Origin: Candidatus Gottesmanbacteria bacterium
GTDB lineage: Bacteria > Patescibacteria > Microgenomatia > 2-02-FULL-39-11
DNA: 64,000 bases
NCBI GenBank assembly: GCA_016186795.1
Contig: JACPKY010000002.1
Coordinates: 755,814 to 819,813, forward strand
Direction: 5' to 3'
The notes below the pieces were generated by a model. That model made no database searches. It saw only the letters and a list, made by a program, of their open reading frames with translations, and was not told the DNA's origin. Of the stretch, positions 44,198 through 54,234 are shown in pieces. Numbering within the stretch: position 1 is the stretch's first letter; each line of letters starts with the position of its first letter. The position numbers and the translations under genes are program-made.

Positions 44198-44237
44198 ATC
44201 TTCAAGGATAGAAGTAATAACGAAGATTGTCAAAAAT

Positions 44238-45293
44238 TCATTCGTAAATTTTCTGGGCTACTTTCTGGCATATCCTTTCTCCACCAATATTTTCTGGACA
44301 AAGAAATTTTGCTTTTTCCTTCTGACTTTCTACCGCAGTAAATACCCAATAAGCTCCAGAAAAACAAAAAGTTCTATCACTTTCCTCCCGAAAAGCACTG
44401 CACTTTTTTTGCACACCATCTATATCAAAATTTGTTAATTGACCTATGGCTCTTCCTATACCTGTGAGACACGCTTCATATATCTCCTTATTCAAAAAGC
44501 GACAATGTGTACGAAGTTGTTTAAAATCTGGATCAATACTTTCGTTCCACCATTCTCCTAGTTCGAAATAACACGAAGCTTTGTGCTCAAGAGGAATTTC
44601 ATCACAGGGGGCAAACGGCTTTGTCACATCTTGTGTACGTCTCTCACTTGTACTCGTATCAGTTCTCTCTGAGGAGGGAAAATTGTACTCCATAAAAACT
44701 CCCTGTGTGCATCCAAGTATTGACGGGGTTTGAATTTTTTTGCAGGTGTCGAGCGCTTGAAAAACAGCCTCAATACTCAAATTTCCTAAATGTTCCAGCA
44801 CTCCATGCCCGATACCATGTCGGCAACCTGTTTCGTTCACTCCACCTTTTTCAATACATTGTGTATTTGCCTCTCCCACTATATCCAACCCCTTTTCCTG
44901 AATTGCATTGCCGAAAAATCCATGGAAACATCCGTATGCATACCTACTATCACATATCAGTATTCCGGGAACACCATCAAAATTATAGAGGAGTTCACCA
45001 AAAATATGAGCCGCAAGATGTTGACTTCTATTATATCGACTGGGAATACCAGTTAACTCGCTATATGCCTTCTCTGAACTAACAGTTTGAATTCTCTCAG
45101 TCCAATACTGTGTGAGGAGTGTTTTCTCATCTTGTATTCCTTTTCTACTCTCTTCAACCAGTGAAGGTTCGCTTAAGACCATTGAACTTGATCTCGTTGA
45201 ACTCCTTCCATTGGTAAAAAATACAATAACAAAAAATAGGCTAATAAACATTAATACTAATATGACGAGAAAAAAAGTCTTATGACGATTCAT
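44238..45293 (-). CDS. Membrane-anchored Cys-rich extracytoplasmic protein
   Basis: 351 residues. After one helix (FFLVILVLMFISLFFVIVFF), the rest is soluble with about a dozen Cys residues and repeated motif forms: ACHGFFG-like CFHGFFGNA, CRHGIGHGVLEHLG, CTQGVFMEYNFPS, CYFELGEWW and CFSGAYWVF. No family was recognised. The spacing (Cys, then an aromatic/Gly/His motif of about 40-60 residues) suggests a repeated disulfide-bonded fold. It lies just upstream of the thioredoxin and DipZ genes on the same strand, so its disulfides may be their substrate. Confidence 0.68.
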   Translation of the reverse strand: MNRHKTFFLVILVLMFISLFFVIVFFTNGRSSTRSSSMVLSEPSLVEESRKGIQDEKTLLTQYWTERIQTVSSEKAYSELTGIPSRYNRSQHLAAHIFGELLYNFDGVPGILICDSRYAYGCFHGFFGNAIQEKGLDIVGEANTQCIEKGGVNETGCRHGIGHGVLEHLGNLSIEAVFQALDTCKKIQTPSILGCTQGVFMEYNFPSSERTDTSTSERRTQDVTKPFAPCDEIPLEHKASCYFELGEWWNESIDPDFKQLRTHCRFLNKEIYEACLTGIGRAIGQLTNFDIDGVQKKCSAFREESDRTFCFSGAYWVFTAVESQKEKAKFLCPENIGGERICQKVAQKIYE

Positions 45294-45363
45294 GGAGTAA
45301 AACCATTTTACTTTTATTTAAGAAATAGTAAATTTTACGTATAATGCAAATACGTGTATTCCC

Positions 45364-47703
45364 ATGAAAAAGACCTCAATCGGAGGAGTAATCCTTACAT
45401 TTCTTCTCTCCCTTGCTGTTTATACCGCCACTCTCCCTCCCTCAATTACATTCGGAGACTCAGGAGAGTTTGTAACCGCCGCTTACTTTTTAGGTATACC
45501 TCATCCCCCAGGAGCACCATTCTGGGTTATTCTTTCTCATTTTTTTACGTATATTCCTTTTGGCTCAATTGCTTGGAGAGTAAATTTTTCAAGTGCATTT
45601 TTTGCATCGTCAACGATCGCTATTCTCTATATCCTCATGTCAAACGTTCTTGATAGAAAGAAAAAATTTGTCCTATCAGAAATCTTCCTCATCATGTCTA
45701 CCGCACTAACGTATGCATTTACAAGATCATTCTGGGCTCAAGCGATTATTGCTAAATACTTTACTCTCAATACATTTCTTTTTGGAATACTTTTATTTCT
45801 TACATACAAATTTACCGAAACAAAAAAGCCTCTCTTTTTCTACCTTTTCTTTTTATTGACAGGATTTTCAATTGCGACACATTACCTTATTTTTCTTGTC
45901 ATTCCAGTTCTCCTTTTATGGATATTTCTTGTGAATCGAAGAGTCATTTGGAATAAACGAATCCTTTTTATTAGTTTCATTTCTTTTGTAGCAGGTCTTA
46001 GTGTTTTTCTCTATCTTCCAATTCGTGCCAATGCAAATCCTCCTATTAATTGGGGGAACCCCAATACGCTCTCGACATTTCTGTATCACGTAACTCGGCA
46101 ACAATTTCAAAGAAGTTTTGTCTCTGAGGCAACAAACTTAGGTGTGTCACTTCCCATTGCATCATTTGCAGGTGAAAAAATCTCCTTAAGAATATTTACG
46201 TCCGCCCATGCATTTGGTGCCGCCGTAATTTATGAATTCCCATTCTATATACTTATCTTTACTATTGTGGGGGGTATATTTCTTTTAAAAAACTCCCGTA
46301 CGAGAAGCTGGGCCATCCTTCTTTTTCTTCTTTTTCTGGCAAGCGGTTGGGGATTTGCGTTCCTTACGAATGCTCCTATCCCAAACCCTTCTGACAAACA
46401 CGCCGAATACTTATACGCGTATCTACTTCTCACTCTATTAACAGGATATGGAGTTCTTTTTTTATTCGAGAAAGTACGTAATCGGTTTTCCCACATATTC
46501 GAATATCTATTTCTCGCATTAATAGCCACTTCCCCATTTCTCCTTTTGATAAATAGTTTTAAAATAAACAATTGGAGCAATAATACGGTTGCGTACGATC
46601 ATGCCATCAATATTTTGAAAACCTTGGACCAAAATGCCATTTTGATTGCGGATAAAAACAATTGGGTATTTCCCCTGCTCTATGCATCGAAAGTCGAGCA
46701 AATAAGACCTGATGTTACCATCTATGATAGAACTGGGAATCTCTTTGAGAGAGTGTATAACTTTACGTCAAGTCAAGTACATTCATTTGATGAACTAGAA
46801 ACTTTTAGAGAAAAGGTAGAAAAAAATATACAAGAAAAATATCCTAATCGCCCATTTTATTTCGCTGCTGACAAAAATTTTGAGAACTATCCGCGAGAAG
46901 TTTTGCAAGAAGGAATACTCTACAAACAGCGGACTTTTCCTCCGAAATCAATCGACTTTCCAATTTTCTACAAGAATATTTTGGCTATCAATACGATCCC
47001 ATATGACGATTTTGATAGTACGTACATGAGCGCGTATTATCACTTTCGGTTTGCCGATCAGCTCATTTCTGAGAATAAGAAAGAACAAGCCTTAGAAGAA
47101 TTGGAAAAAGCAAAAAAGATTGGGAATGATAACACACTTGTTTTGACAAACGTTGCAAAATATTTAGGAGAACTTGGAAGTAAAAACGAAGCAATTGATA
47201 TATATAGAAATCTTATTGACAGAAACTCAGCAAATGATGTTGTCCACTTTAACCTTGCAGTACTTCTTGAAGAAAAGAAAGAGTATGATAAGGCTTCCGC
47301 GGAGTATAAGAAATCTATAGATATAAACCCCAAAAACTTCCAGGCAATTTTTCGCCTTGCACAACTTTTCGAACTTGGGAAGAAATATCAAGAAGCCCTT
47401 GACCAATACATGTCCTTGGTAAATTTGAACTATGTGACTAATTACACGATTGAAAAAATAGTTGCGCTCGCTACACGAACAGGTCAATGTGATCTTGCAG
47501 AAATGTTCTATGGAAGATTAAGCATTACCTCAAATTTTAAAGTGTTTGCAAATAATATCGGTATTTGTTGGGCGCAGAAAGGAGAATATAATAAAGCAAA
47601 AATACAGTGGGAGAAAGCACTTGAAATTGATAACTCGTACGATCAACCGAAGGAGAATTTGAAACGGTTAGAGAGTCTTCCTCCTACCCTTAGGCAAAAT
47701 TGA
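45364..47703 (+). CDS. DUF2723 membrane protein with C-terminal TPR repeats
   Basis: 779 residues. The N-terminal half has about eleven helices and the family signature SGEFVTAAYFLGIPHPPGAPFW; DUF2723 members are related to protein O-mannosyltransferases (TMEM260). The C-terminal 270 residues carry three to four TPR-type repeats (AVLLEEKKEYDKASAEYKKS, FELGKKYQEALDQYMSLV, AQKGEYNKAKIQWEKAL). It may glycosylate exported proteins. A TATAAT at about 45339 is a possible promoter. uppP follows after 15 bases. Confidence 0.85.
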   Translation: MKKTSIGGVILTFLLSLAVYTATLPPSITFGDSGEFVTAAYFLGIPHPPGAPFWVILSHFFTYIPFGSIAWRVNFSSAFFASSTIAILYILMSNVLDRKKKFVLSEIFLIMSTALTYAFTRSFWAQAIIAKYFTLNTFLFGILLFLTYKFTETKKPLFFYLFFLLTGFSIATHYLIFLVIPVLLLWIFLVNRRVIWNKRILFISFISFVAGLSVFLYLPIRANANPPINWGNPNTLSTFLYHVTRQQFQRSFVSEATNLGVSLPIASFAGEKISLRIFTSAHAFGAAVIYEFPFYILIFTIVGGIFLLKNSRTRSWAILLFLLFLASGWGFAFLTNAPIPNPSDKHAEYLYAYLLLTLLTGYGVLFLFEKVRNRFSHIFEYLFLALIATSPFLLLINSFKINNWSNNTVAYDHAINILKTLDQNAILIADKNNWVFPLLYASKVEQIRPDVTIYDRTGNLFERVYNFTSSQVHSFDELETFREKVEKNIQEKYPNRPFYFAADKNFENYPREVLQEGILYKQRTFPPKSIDFPIFYKNILAINTIPYDDFDSTYMSAYYHFRFADQLISENKKEQALEELEKAKKIGNDNTLVLTNVAKYLGELGSKNEAIDIYRNLIDRNSANDVVHFNLAVLLEEKKEYDKASAEYKKSIDINPKNFQAIFRLAQLFELGKKYQEALDQYMSLVNLNYVTNYTIEKIVALATRTGQCDLAEMFYGRLSITSNFKVFANNIGICWAQKGEYNKAKIQWEKALEIDNSYDQPKENLKRLESLPPTLRQN

Positions 47704-47718
47704 TACGAAATTCATTCT

Positions 47719-48495
47719 ATGAACTACATTCAAGTAATAATTCTGTCATTTATTGAAGGAATATCAGAGTTCCTCCCCATTTCATCAACAGGTCATCTTA
47801 TCTTGACATCATCACTTCTGGGTATTGAGCAGACCGAGTTTCAGAAAACATTTGAAATTGTCATACAAATGGGTGCAATTTGTGCCGTAATACTTCTCTA
47901 TTGGAAAACGCTTCTCTATGATTCCACCATATGGAAAAAAATAATCATCGCGTTCCTCCCCACTGGTATAGTGGGGCTTATTCTCTATAGAATTATTAAA
48001 CAGTATCTCTTAGGAAATCCATGGATAACAATCGTGTCTCTTTTCATTGGAGGCATCATCCTTATTGGAATTGAAAAGGCAAACTTTGGCAAGATAACAA
48101 AGATAAAATCACTTGGGACTCTTTCATATAAGCAAGCATTTCTTATCGGTCTTTCTCAAACAATTTCGATGATCCCTGGAACATCTCGTGCTGCTGCAAC
48201 AATCATTGGAGGACTCCTTGTAGGACTCAATAGACCACAGTCTGTCGAATTTTCATTTCTCCTTGCAATACCGACAATGTTTGCGGCAACAGCTCTAGAC
48301 CTTTTGAAAACTGGATTTTCATTCACCTCTCATGAATTCCTACTTCTTGGTATGGGACTTTTAGGATCGTTTATAACGGCTTATTTTTCAGTGAAGTATT
48401 TTCTGAGATTTGTTCAACTACACACACTTATTCCCTTTGGCGTTTACCGAATTGTTCTTTCACTTCTATTTACATTCTTTCTTCTCAATGTGTAA
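47719..48495 (+). CDS. uppP: Undecaprenyl-diphosphatase UppP (BacA)
   Basis: 258 residues with the catalytic EGISEFLPISSTGHLIL block and MIPGTSRAAATIIGGLLVG. Seven to eight helices. It recycles the undecaprenyl carrier lipid, needed for every polysaccharide pathway in this window and for peptidoglycan. It lies between two membrane glycosyltransferase-like genes. Confidence 0.96.
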   Translation: MNYIQVIILSFIEGISEFLPISSTGHLILTSSLLGIEQTEFQKTFEIVIQMGAICAVILLYWKTLLYDSTIWKKIIIAFLPTGIVGLILYRIIKQYLLGNPWITIVSLFIGGIILIGIEKANFGKITKIKSLGTLSYKQAFLIGLSQTISMIPGTSRAAATIIGGLLVGLNRPQSVEFSFLLAIPTMFAATALDLLKTGFSFTSHEFLLLGMGLLGSFITAYFSVKYFLRFVQLHTLIPFGVYRIVLSLLFTFFLLNV

Positions 48496-48530
48496 TCATA
48501 TTATTTCTTTGCATGTATATAATGGGGAAG

Positions 48531-50105
48531 ATGCCTCGTAAATCTCATCTTTCCCAAACCTTCAAACATTTCTGCAAAACTCACCCTTTCCTTTCTCTCC
48601 TTATTACCATCATCATTTTTTTTAGGATACTCCTTCCAATTCGTGGGGGACAATTTGGACCGGATGAATCATTCTTTGCCCTTCGTGCGTACCAATTTTT
48701 TCACTGTGTCCATTCCCCTGAGCAAATGGTTATAGATCCGCAAAAAAGACAAGTAATCCAAGATCTCACCCAACCTTGTGGAGAATTACCATTGAAAGGA
48801 CTGGTCGGTAGACTTGGATTTTTCTATGGGCCATACATCTCCTATATTCTTACCATTCTTTATGGGCTCACCCAGTTTCAATTCTTTTTCCTTTTTCTTC
48901 TCACCAGTGTACTTTTTCTTATGCCACCACTTCTTCTTGCTTTTTCCTTAAATAGAGTCAATAAACATGTGGCAAATAGAGAAACCGTGTGGACATTTCT
49001 TTTGGCAATCACATCACCTCTTGCGGTAAAATTTTCTCTTGAAGCTCTATGGGACACACCCTACTTGATGATTTTCGCAACTCTTTTCGTGTTTATTTTT
49101 TTCCTAACAATCTCTGATAAGATAAAGTTACCATTCTTTGGACTGATCTTGGGAACAAGCCTTGCAAGTCACATCCAAGCGTTACCGTTCATCCTTGGTT
49201 CTACTTTATATATATTCACCCACATACGCGAAAAACGCATAACGCGTATATTTCTTTTTGTATTCTTTTTCCTTCTCCCTCTTTTTCCGTACCTATTGTC
49301 TCTTTTTTTTGCAAGAAACTCACTTTCATTTCGATTTCGTGTGGTTGGCCAAGAAAACGTATTGCCAAATATTGTCCTTTTACTATCTGGTATTTTCCGA
49401 TTTTTTGGAATGGACTATCCGCTCCCAGCACTAAGCGATTGGTTGAATGTCTCCTATTTTCTGAGTATCACCTTTTTGACAATTTGTATTCGGTTAAGTA
49501 TTTTTCTCCTTACAATTCTTTTTCTTTGGCGATCTTACCAAAAAAAAGAGAATATTTCTCCGATTATCTCTCTTATAGCCCATATTATCGTTTTTTATCT
49601 ACCACTCTCACTCATCACAAATCTCTCATCTCATCCACAAGAGTACATGATGACGTGGTGGTTTTTCCCTGTTATTGCTCCAATTGTTCTGTACCACTCT
49701 TTCAGAAGGAAAATTGCGAATATACTTCTTGGAATTTTCTTGGTATTAAATATCCTCACAATCATACTTCAATACACACCAAGATTAATTAAGGGGACTC
49801 AACTTGTTTACCCACATGGGCCATCATGGTGGGTACTACAACAAACATCTCGCGACCTTTGCGAAATTGCTCAAACGTATAGAAACACCTTTGGAGAACC
49901 GTTATTTGTTACAATCTCACAATCTCCTCCAGAAAAGAACTACCACACGTATTCATTCATTTCCATGATTGCAATTCGTCACCCAGACTGTGTTTCAAAT
50001 ATCCGATTTAATGAACGAAAAAATGATTCACAGTATCTTATTTTACCTGATAAAAACGGACTGAGATTTACTCTGCGAGAAATCAGGAACTCTCTGAAGG
50101 AGTAG
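48531..50105 (+). CDS. Polytopic membrane glycosyltransferase, GT-C type
   Basis: About 524 residues from ATG 48531, chosen because TATAAT at 48518-48523 ends 7 bases earlier; a frame from 48513 overlaps the promoter. It has about ten helices and an early luminal-type loop with GPDESFFALRAYQF (acidic Asp-Glu pair), as in GT39-like enzymes. It would use a polyprenyl-linked sugar donor outside the membrane. The 3' end overlaps the convergent flavodoxin gene by 23 bases. Confidence 0.72.
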   Translation: MPRKSHLSQTFKHFCKTHPFLSLLITIIIFFRILLPIRGGQFGPDESFFALRAYQFFHCVHSPEQMVIDPQKRQVIQDLTQPCGELPLKGLVGRLGFFYGPYISYILTILYGLTQFQFFFLFLLTSVLFLMPPLLLAFSLNRVNKHVANRETVWTFLLAITSPLAVKFSLEALWDTPYLMIFATLFVFIFFLTISDKIKLPFFGLILGTSLASHIQALPFILGSTLYIFTHIREKRITRIFLFVFFFLLPLFPYLLSLFFARNSLSFRFRVVGQENVLPNIVLLLSGIFRFFGMDYPLPALSDWLNVSYFLSITFLTICIRLSIFLLTILFLWRSYQKKENISPIISLIAHIIVFYLPLSLITNLSSHPQEYMMTWWFFPVIAPIVLYHSFRRKIANILLGIFLVLNILTIILQYTPRLIKGTQLVYPHGPSWWVLQQTSRDLCEIAQTYRNTFGEPLFVTISQSPPEKNYHTYSFISMIAIRHPDCVSNIRFNERKNDSQYLILPDKNGLRFTLREIRNSLKE

Positions 50106-50565
50106 TGGGAGCGATACTCGTTGCAATTTTCTCCGCCCATGTACGAATAATTTGAGTATTTTTCTCTTGATCAAAGTAGAAACCATCAATTCGAAGAGGA
50201 TCACCAACAAGTACTCCACCGAGATCCTTCACAAAATTCACGAGGTTATCGACTGACCCACAAAAATAGGTATAGGATGTATCTCCTAAACCGAAAACTG
50301 CGAACTTCTTTTTCGGGAACGTTTTTCCCTTCATTTTTTCCATAAATCCTAAGTACTGTTCTTGCACCTGCCCTTGTTTCCCATGATAATCCCAGGAAGG
50401 GGAACCAAATACTACCAAATCAGCGGAAGATAACTCGTCGAAAGATACCTCAGAAACATTTTTTAGTGTCGTTGAATATCCGTACTTTTGAAAAACAGAC
50501 GTTATCTCCTGACTTGCTAAAAGTGTACCTCCAGAGTTGGTAGCGTAAACGATCAGTATATCCAT
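50083..50565 (-). CDS. Flavodoxin
   Basis: 160 residues. LIVYATNSGGTLLASQEI is the FMN phosphate-binding loop; VVFGSPSWDYHGKQGQ and FGLGDTSYTYFCGSVDN are the two flavin isoalloxazine loops. It carries electrons in the cytoplasm. The typical partner enzymes are not in this window. No Shine-Dalgarno is obvious. Confidence 0.93.
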   Translation of the reverse strand: MDILIVYATNSGGTLLASQEITSVFQKYGYSTTLKNVSEVSFDELSSADLVVFGSPSWDYHGKQGQVQEQYLGFMEKMKGKTFPKKKFAVFGLGDTSYTYFCGSVDNLVNFVKDLGGVLVGDPLRIDGFYFDQEKNTQIIRTWAEKIATSIAPTTPSESS

Positions 50566-50616
50566 AGGAAAATGTAACGAAAAAATATTAATCGAAATAT
50601 GTATCTATTGCAACTT

Positions 50617-51447
50617 TTATTTTTGTATTGAAAAAAAATTATTAGAACAATAAATACTCAAAACAACAAACAAGAACGCCGCAAATAAAACGATAGTTGC
50701 CCCAGATGCGATATCAAGGTAGTAACTTATATACATCCCAGCAAAACTGCAAACTATCCCAATACCAACAGAGAGAAAAATCATACGATGAAAACTATTC
50801 GTGAGAAGCCGTGCGCAACTGGCGGGCAACACTACCATAGCAGCGACAAGAGTCACTCCCAAAACTTGGATCGATACAATAATAGAAGCTGCAAGAATAA
50901 GTGAGAAAAGAATTTCCAGTTTCTCTACTGGTACTTTATACGCTCTGGCTATTTCTTCATTAAACGTCAAAAAGAGGAATGAACGGTAAAAGAGAAATAT
51001 GCAAAGCAGCGTTATCGCAAAAACCGAAACGATCACAGCTATATCAAGGGGTGTAACACCGAGAACATTACCAAATAGTGCTGCTTCAATATTCCTTGTA
51101 AAATATGGAATTTTACTGATGAGTGCAACTCCTAAGGCAAAACTTGCCGTCGTAACAATCCCAATTGCAGCATCAGCACCCAGTTTATTCTGAGAAGAAA
51201 TTCTACGTATGAGAAGTGAAGAAATAAAACCCCAAAGACTTGCACCAATGTAAAAATTTGTATTGAGTAAATAACTTACTACCGCTCCTCCAAACACAGC
51301 GTGTGCTAAACCATGTCCTATAGAGCTCATTTTCCGAAGCACAATAAATGTTCCTAATAGGCCAGTCGTAGCACCAACAAAAACAGCTGCAAGTATGCCA
51401 TATACAAAAAATTGGTAATGGAATGGTTCAATAAAAAATGCAATCAT
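50617..51447 (-). CDS. znuB: Zinc/manganese ABC transporter permease (ZnuB/TroC-like)
   Basis: 276 residues, eight or more helices, ABC-3 family: LLGTFIVLRKMSSIGHGLAHAVFGG and VQVLGVTLVAAMVVLPASCARLL are the conserved blocks. It forms the membrane pore of a metal importer. Its start overlaps the znuC stop by four bases, so both are one unit; the binding protein gene is 3.2 kb upstream, after unrelated genes. Zn or Mn cannot be told from the sequence. Confidence 0.92.
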   Translation of the reverse strand: MIAFFIEPFHYQFFVYGILAAVFVGATTGLLGTFIVLRKMSSIGHGLAHAVFGGAVVSYLLNTNFYIGASLWGFISSLLIRRISSQNKLGADAAIGIVTTASFALGVALISKIPYFTRNIEAALFGNVLGVTPLDIAVIVSVFAITLLCIFLFYRSFLFLTFNEEIARAYKVPVEKLEILFSLILAASIIVSIQVLGVTLVAAMVVLPASCARLLTNSFHRMIFLSVGIGIVCSFAGMYISYYLDIASGATIVLFAAFLFVVLSIYCSNNFFSIQK

Positions 51448-52250
51448 ACTTTCTCGAATCGTGCTGTAAATGGGTAGTGCGATGCCTCTGCAACCAATTT
51501 TAGATCACCCAAGACACCCGTATGTTGAATGATTGTAAGCGGTGCATCATAAAGTTTACTCAGAATTCTTTCTTTAAAAACCATATCCAATGGTCCTTGA
51601 GCGATAAGTGTTTGATTCAAACATATAAGCCAGGGTAAATGAGCGGCTACTGAATTTAAATCATGTGTTGTAAGAAGAATCGTCATTCCACTTCTATTTA
51701 AATCCGCCAACAGATGCATTATGTCATGACGCGCTTTCACATCTAACCCTATTGTTGGTTCGTCCAAGAGTAATAATTTCGGTTTACCAACAAGTGCCCG
51801 GGCAATAAAAACTCTCTGTCTTTGTCCTCCTGATAGTTCACTAATATGCCGCTTACCAAATTTTCCAAGCCCAAGCATTTTCAGAAGTGAATATACCTCC
51901 TGTTTTTCTTCCTCAGTCGTCCACGGAATTGACATTCTAGTACTTCGAATTCCCATGAAAACAATTTGCTCAACGGTCGTAGGAAAATTCCAATCAACTG
52001 TCTCCAGCTGAGGAACATATCCAATAGATCCAGGGAATACATCATGCACATCTTTCCCACCAATTCGTATCATCCCTTGATTTAGTGGAATAAGTCCAAG
52101 GAGCGAGCGAAGAAATGTTGTCTTTCCTGCACCACTTGGCCCAACAATACCAACAAACTGTCCGGATTTTACTGAAAGAGTAATATCTTTCAAGACCTCT
52201 TTTCCCGAAAAAGATACAGATACCTGCAGACATTGAATATATCGTTCCAT
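51444..52250 (-). CDS. znuC: Metal ABC transporter ATP-binding protein (ZnuC-like)
   Basis: 268 residues. Walker A GPSGAGKTTFL, a signature motif ELSGGQRQRVFIARAL, Walker B LLLLDEPTIGLD and the switch His in TTHDLNS are all present. It powers the znuB permease. A promoter with TATACT at 52325-52330 lies upstream, and an inverted repeat sits in the leader. The start region lacks a strong ribosome site. Confidence 0.93.
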   Translation of the reverse strand: MERYIQCLQVSVSFSGKEVLKDITLSVKSGQFVGIVGPSGAGKTTFLRSLLGLIPLNQGMIRIGGKDVHDVFPGSIGYVPQLETVDWNFPTTVEQIVFMGIRSTRMSIPWTTEEEKQEVYSLLKMLGLGKFGKRHISELSGGQRQRVFIARALVGKPKLLLLDEPTIGLDVKARHDIMHLLADLNRSGMTILLTTHDLNSVAAHLPWLICLNQTLIAQGPLDMVFKERILSKLYDAPLTIIQHTGVLGDLKLVAEASHYPFTARFEKV

Positions 52251-52270
52251 ACCGTGTTTTCGTTATGAAA

Positions 52271-52291
52271 ACTCATTAGAAATGAATGAGT
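52271..52291 (-). promoter_or_regulatory. Inverted repeat in the znuCB leader
   Basis: ACTCATT-7 bases-AATGAGT lies between the likely znuC promoter (extended -10 TGCTATACT, 52325-52333) and the znuC start. It could be an operator for a metal-sensing repressor or a leader hairpin. A similar half-site (AACTCATG) is found upstream of znuA at about 55635. The evidence is only the symmetry and the context. Confidence 0.4.
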
Positions 52292-52388
52292 CGATAAATC
52301 CCATGAAATGGACTGTTCCAAGAAAGTATAGCAAAGAAAGAAGAGAGGAGGCACATCTGAAACCACTCAAAAGATCAATTGTCTTTCC

Positions 52389-52757
52389 TTAGCTCATTTT
52401 TATTGGTGTTGTCAGCTGAAAATAATTCCCATCAACGTCTACAAATGTTGCGAGAGTTTCTTTTGGATCCTCTTTTGGATGATACGGTTGAGCAATTACC
52501 TCAGCTCCAAGACCTTCCAATCTTTTCGTTTCATTCTCGACATTCTCGGTCTCGAGGTTGAACATAATTCTTTCAGGGTTTGCATTTTTTCCATGGACTT
52601 TGTCATGTGGCCCAATAACCATCATACCAACTCCAACATTGAAACCTACAAATTCACCGCCACTCCAATCCGGTTCTCTCTGAAATACCTTTTTATAAAA
52701 AGCGGTAAGATTTGCAGGATTTTCTGAAAAGAGAATAAGAGAATTTAAATTTAACAT
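52389..52757 (-). CDS. VOC-fold protein (glyoxalase/bleomycin-resistance family)
   Basis: 122 residues, two beta-alpha-beta3 modules: SLILFSENPANLTAFYKKVF at the start, MFNLETENVE in the middle and FVDVDGNYFQLT near the end with the usual metal-ligand Glu/Gln missing in part. A strong Shine-Dalgarno AAGGAGGA precedes the ATG. The substrate is unknown. A second VOC gene of the same kind lies at 58347. Confidence 0.78.
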   Translation of the reverse strand: MLNLNSLILFSENPANLTAFYKKVFQREPDWSGGEFVGFNVGVGMMVIGPHDKVHGKNANPERIMFNLETENVENETKRLEGLGAEVIAQPYHPKEDPKETLATFVDVDGNYFQLTTPIKMS

Positions 52758-52875
52758 AAATAGTCCTCCTTAGTGGGAAAAATATAATTAGTGATCTGTA
52801 TCACATAATAATCTATCTAATCCTTCCTTTCAAGGGGAATTGCAAACAGTGTTACATTCTCGTACACTACAAGCG

Positions 52876-53682
52876 ATGGCACTACCAACAAATATGATGG
52901 TAAAGGGCCAAAGATACATTCCTGGTATCGTTGGGGGTGTTGGGCCACTATCCCATACTGACTTTGAGAAACTCCTTCTTCGATTGAATCGTTCAGCAAA
53001 GGCAGATCAAGAGCATCCTGTGTACCTTCTTGCAAATGCCACCGTAACTCCAAATCGACCACAAGCGGTCATGGAGGAAAATAAAGGGAATAAGATACCG
53101 GCTCAAAGAGTAGAAAAAACACTTATCTTTTTTGCAAAGCTCCTAGAAAAGGGTGGAGCAGATTTCCTTATTGTTCTTTGTAATGGAGCTCATTTCTGGT
53201 ATAAGCGAGTCTCTGAAAAAATTACGATCCCATGGATCAGTATGATTGAGGAAACTGCTCAGTATCTAAAACGACAATACCCGACTCTGAAAAGAGTTGG
53301 AATTCTGGCAAGTGACGCAACACTTCTGGGGAAACTCTATCACAACGCCCTCTCTCGTGTCGGATTACAACCAATTGCTCCTGCTGTCGGATCGCCACTA
53401 CAGTCAAAGGTTATGAATGCCACGTTTTATGCAACCTATGCAATAAAAGCAACAGGAGATTCGGTTTCTCCTCAAGCCAGAGATGAACTTATTCAGGCAG
53501 CACACTCCCTTCAAAAAGATGGGGCTGAAGCAATTATCACCGGCTGCACGGAAATTTCTGTTGCATTAACTCCTCAATACTACTTTGCAATACCACTTGT
53601 TGACCCACTAACTATTGTCGCGAAGACTACTCTTGATCTTTCAATGGGAAAAAGGGAAATTCCGCAAATTAAAGAAGTATAA
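52876..53682 (+). CDS. Aspartate/glutamate racemase family protein
   Basis: 268 residues from ATG 52876, where TACACT at 52863-52868 precedes by 7 bases. Both catalytic cysteines are kept: Cys102 in VLCNGAHF and Cys224 in TGCTEIS; GIVGGVGPLSH, the substrate loop, opens the protein. It interconverts D- and L-Asp or Glu, so it may supply D-amino acid for peptidoglycan (the usual MurI pattern is less clear than the aspartate racemase pattern). A longer frame to 52840 was not used. Confidence 0.87.
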   Translation: MALPTNMMVKGQRYIPGIVGGVGPLSHTDFEKLLLRLNRSAKADQEHPVYLLANATVTPNRPQAVMEENKGNKIPAQRVEKTLIFFAKLLEKGGADFLIVLCNGAHFWYKRVSEKITIPWISMIEETAQYLKRQYPTLKRVGILASDATLLGKLYHNALSRVGLQPIAPAVGSPLQSKVMNATFYATYAIKATGDSVSPQARDELIQAAHSLQKDGAEAIITGCTEISVALTPQYYFAIPLVDPLTIVAKTTLDLSMGKREIPQIKEV

Positions 53683-53686
53683 ACTT

Positions 53687-53884
53687 TTACTGTTTTGCAT
53701 CTTTTCTTTCAAAAAGAGTCAAGTAGATAATTGGAAGTATTCCTGCGCTATTGAGAATAAGAAGAGCAATAAACCAGTTCCTTTGGTTATGTCGGGCTGC
53801 CCTCCAAAGTGCAATTCCTTTAAAAAGTAGATCTATGACTACAAAGGGCAATAACCAGTAAATATTGAAATTTTCAGGTGTCAT
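53687..53884 (-). CDS. DUF5652 small membrane protein
   Basis: 65 residues, two helices: NIYWLLPFVVIDLLFKGIALWRAARHNQRNWFIALLILNSAGILPIIYL (features only: a short Trp-Lys-rich turn, then an Asn-Ser before the second helix) with a charged end. It matches the DUF5652 pattern common in Patescibacteria. Function unknown. It is convergent with the racemase gene, with a 4-base gap. Confidence 0.75.
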   Translation of the reverse strand: MTPENFNIYWLLPFVVIDLLFKGIALWRAARHNQRNWFIALLILNSAGILPIIYLTLFERKDAKQ

Positions 53885-53905
53885 AGTAATCGTGATTGCT
53901 CTTTG

Positions 53906-54157
53906 CTAACCTCTCTTAGTTTTTTTTCCTATCTGTTTTTTTACCTCTGTTTTTTGACTCAAATTTTTCACTTTTTGAATCTCTTTCCTTATTCTTCCAA
54001 CTTTTTCCTCTCCTTCTTCCAGTAATTTCCCAATCTCTTTCTTTGCCTTATCACGTTTTGTTTTATCGGAAAAAATAACCGCTCCAGCACCAACTACTGC
54101 TCCAAGCACAGCTGCCGTGAAAGCGATCAATCCTCCTCCTGATTTTTTATCCCCCAT
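53906..54157 (-). CDS. YtxH-like small membrane protein
   Basis: 83 residues. A Gly/Ala-rich helix (LIAFTAAVLGAVVGAGAVIF) near the N terminus is followed by a Lys/Glu-rich amphipathic coiled-coil tail, the YtxH/gas-vesicle-like layout. It has a strong ribosome site AAAGGAGGTG. No function is known; related proteins respond to stress. Confidence 0.72.
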   Translation of the reverse strand: MGDKKSGGGLIAFTAAVLGAVVGAGAVIFSDKTKRDKAKKEIGKLLEEGEEKVGRIRKEIQKVKNLSQKTEVKKQIGKKTKRG

Positions 54158-54234
54158 ACAATCACCTCCTTTATTCTTTTCCTATATTATATAATTAACC
54201 ATACTATGATTGTATTTTCTATAAGGAGAATCCT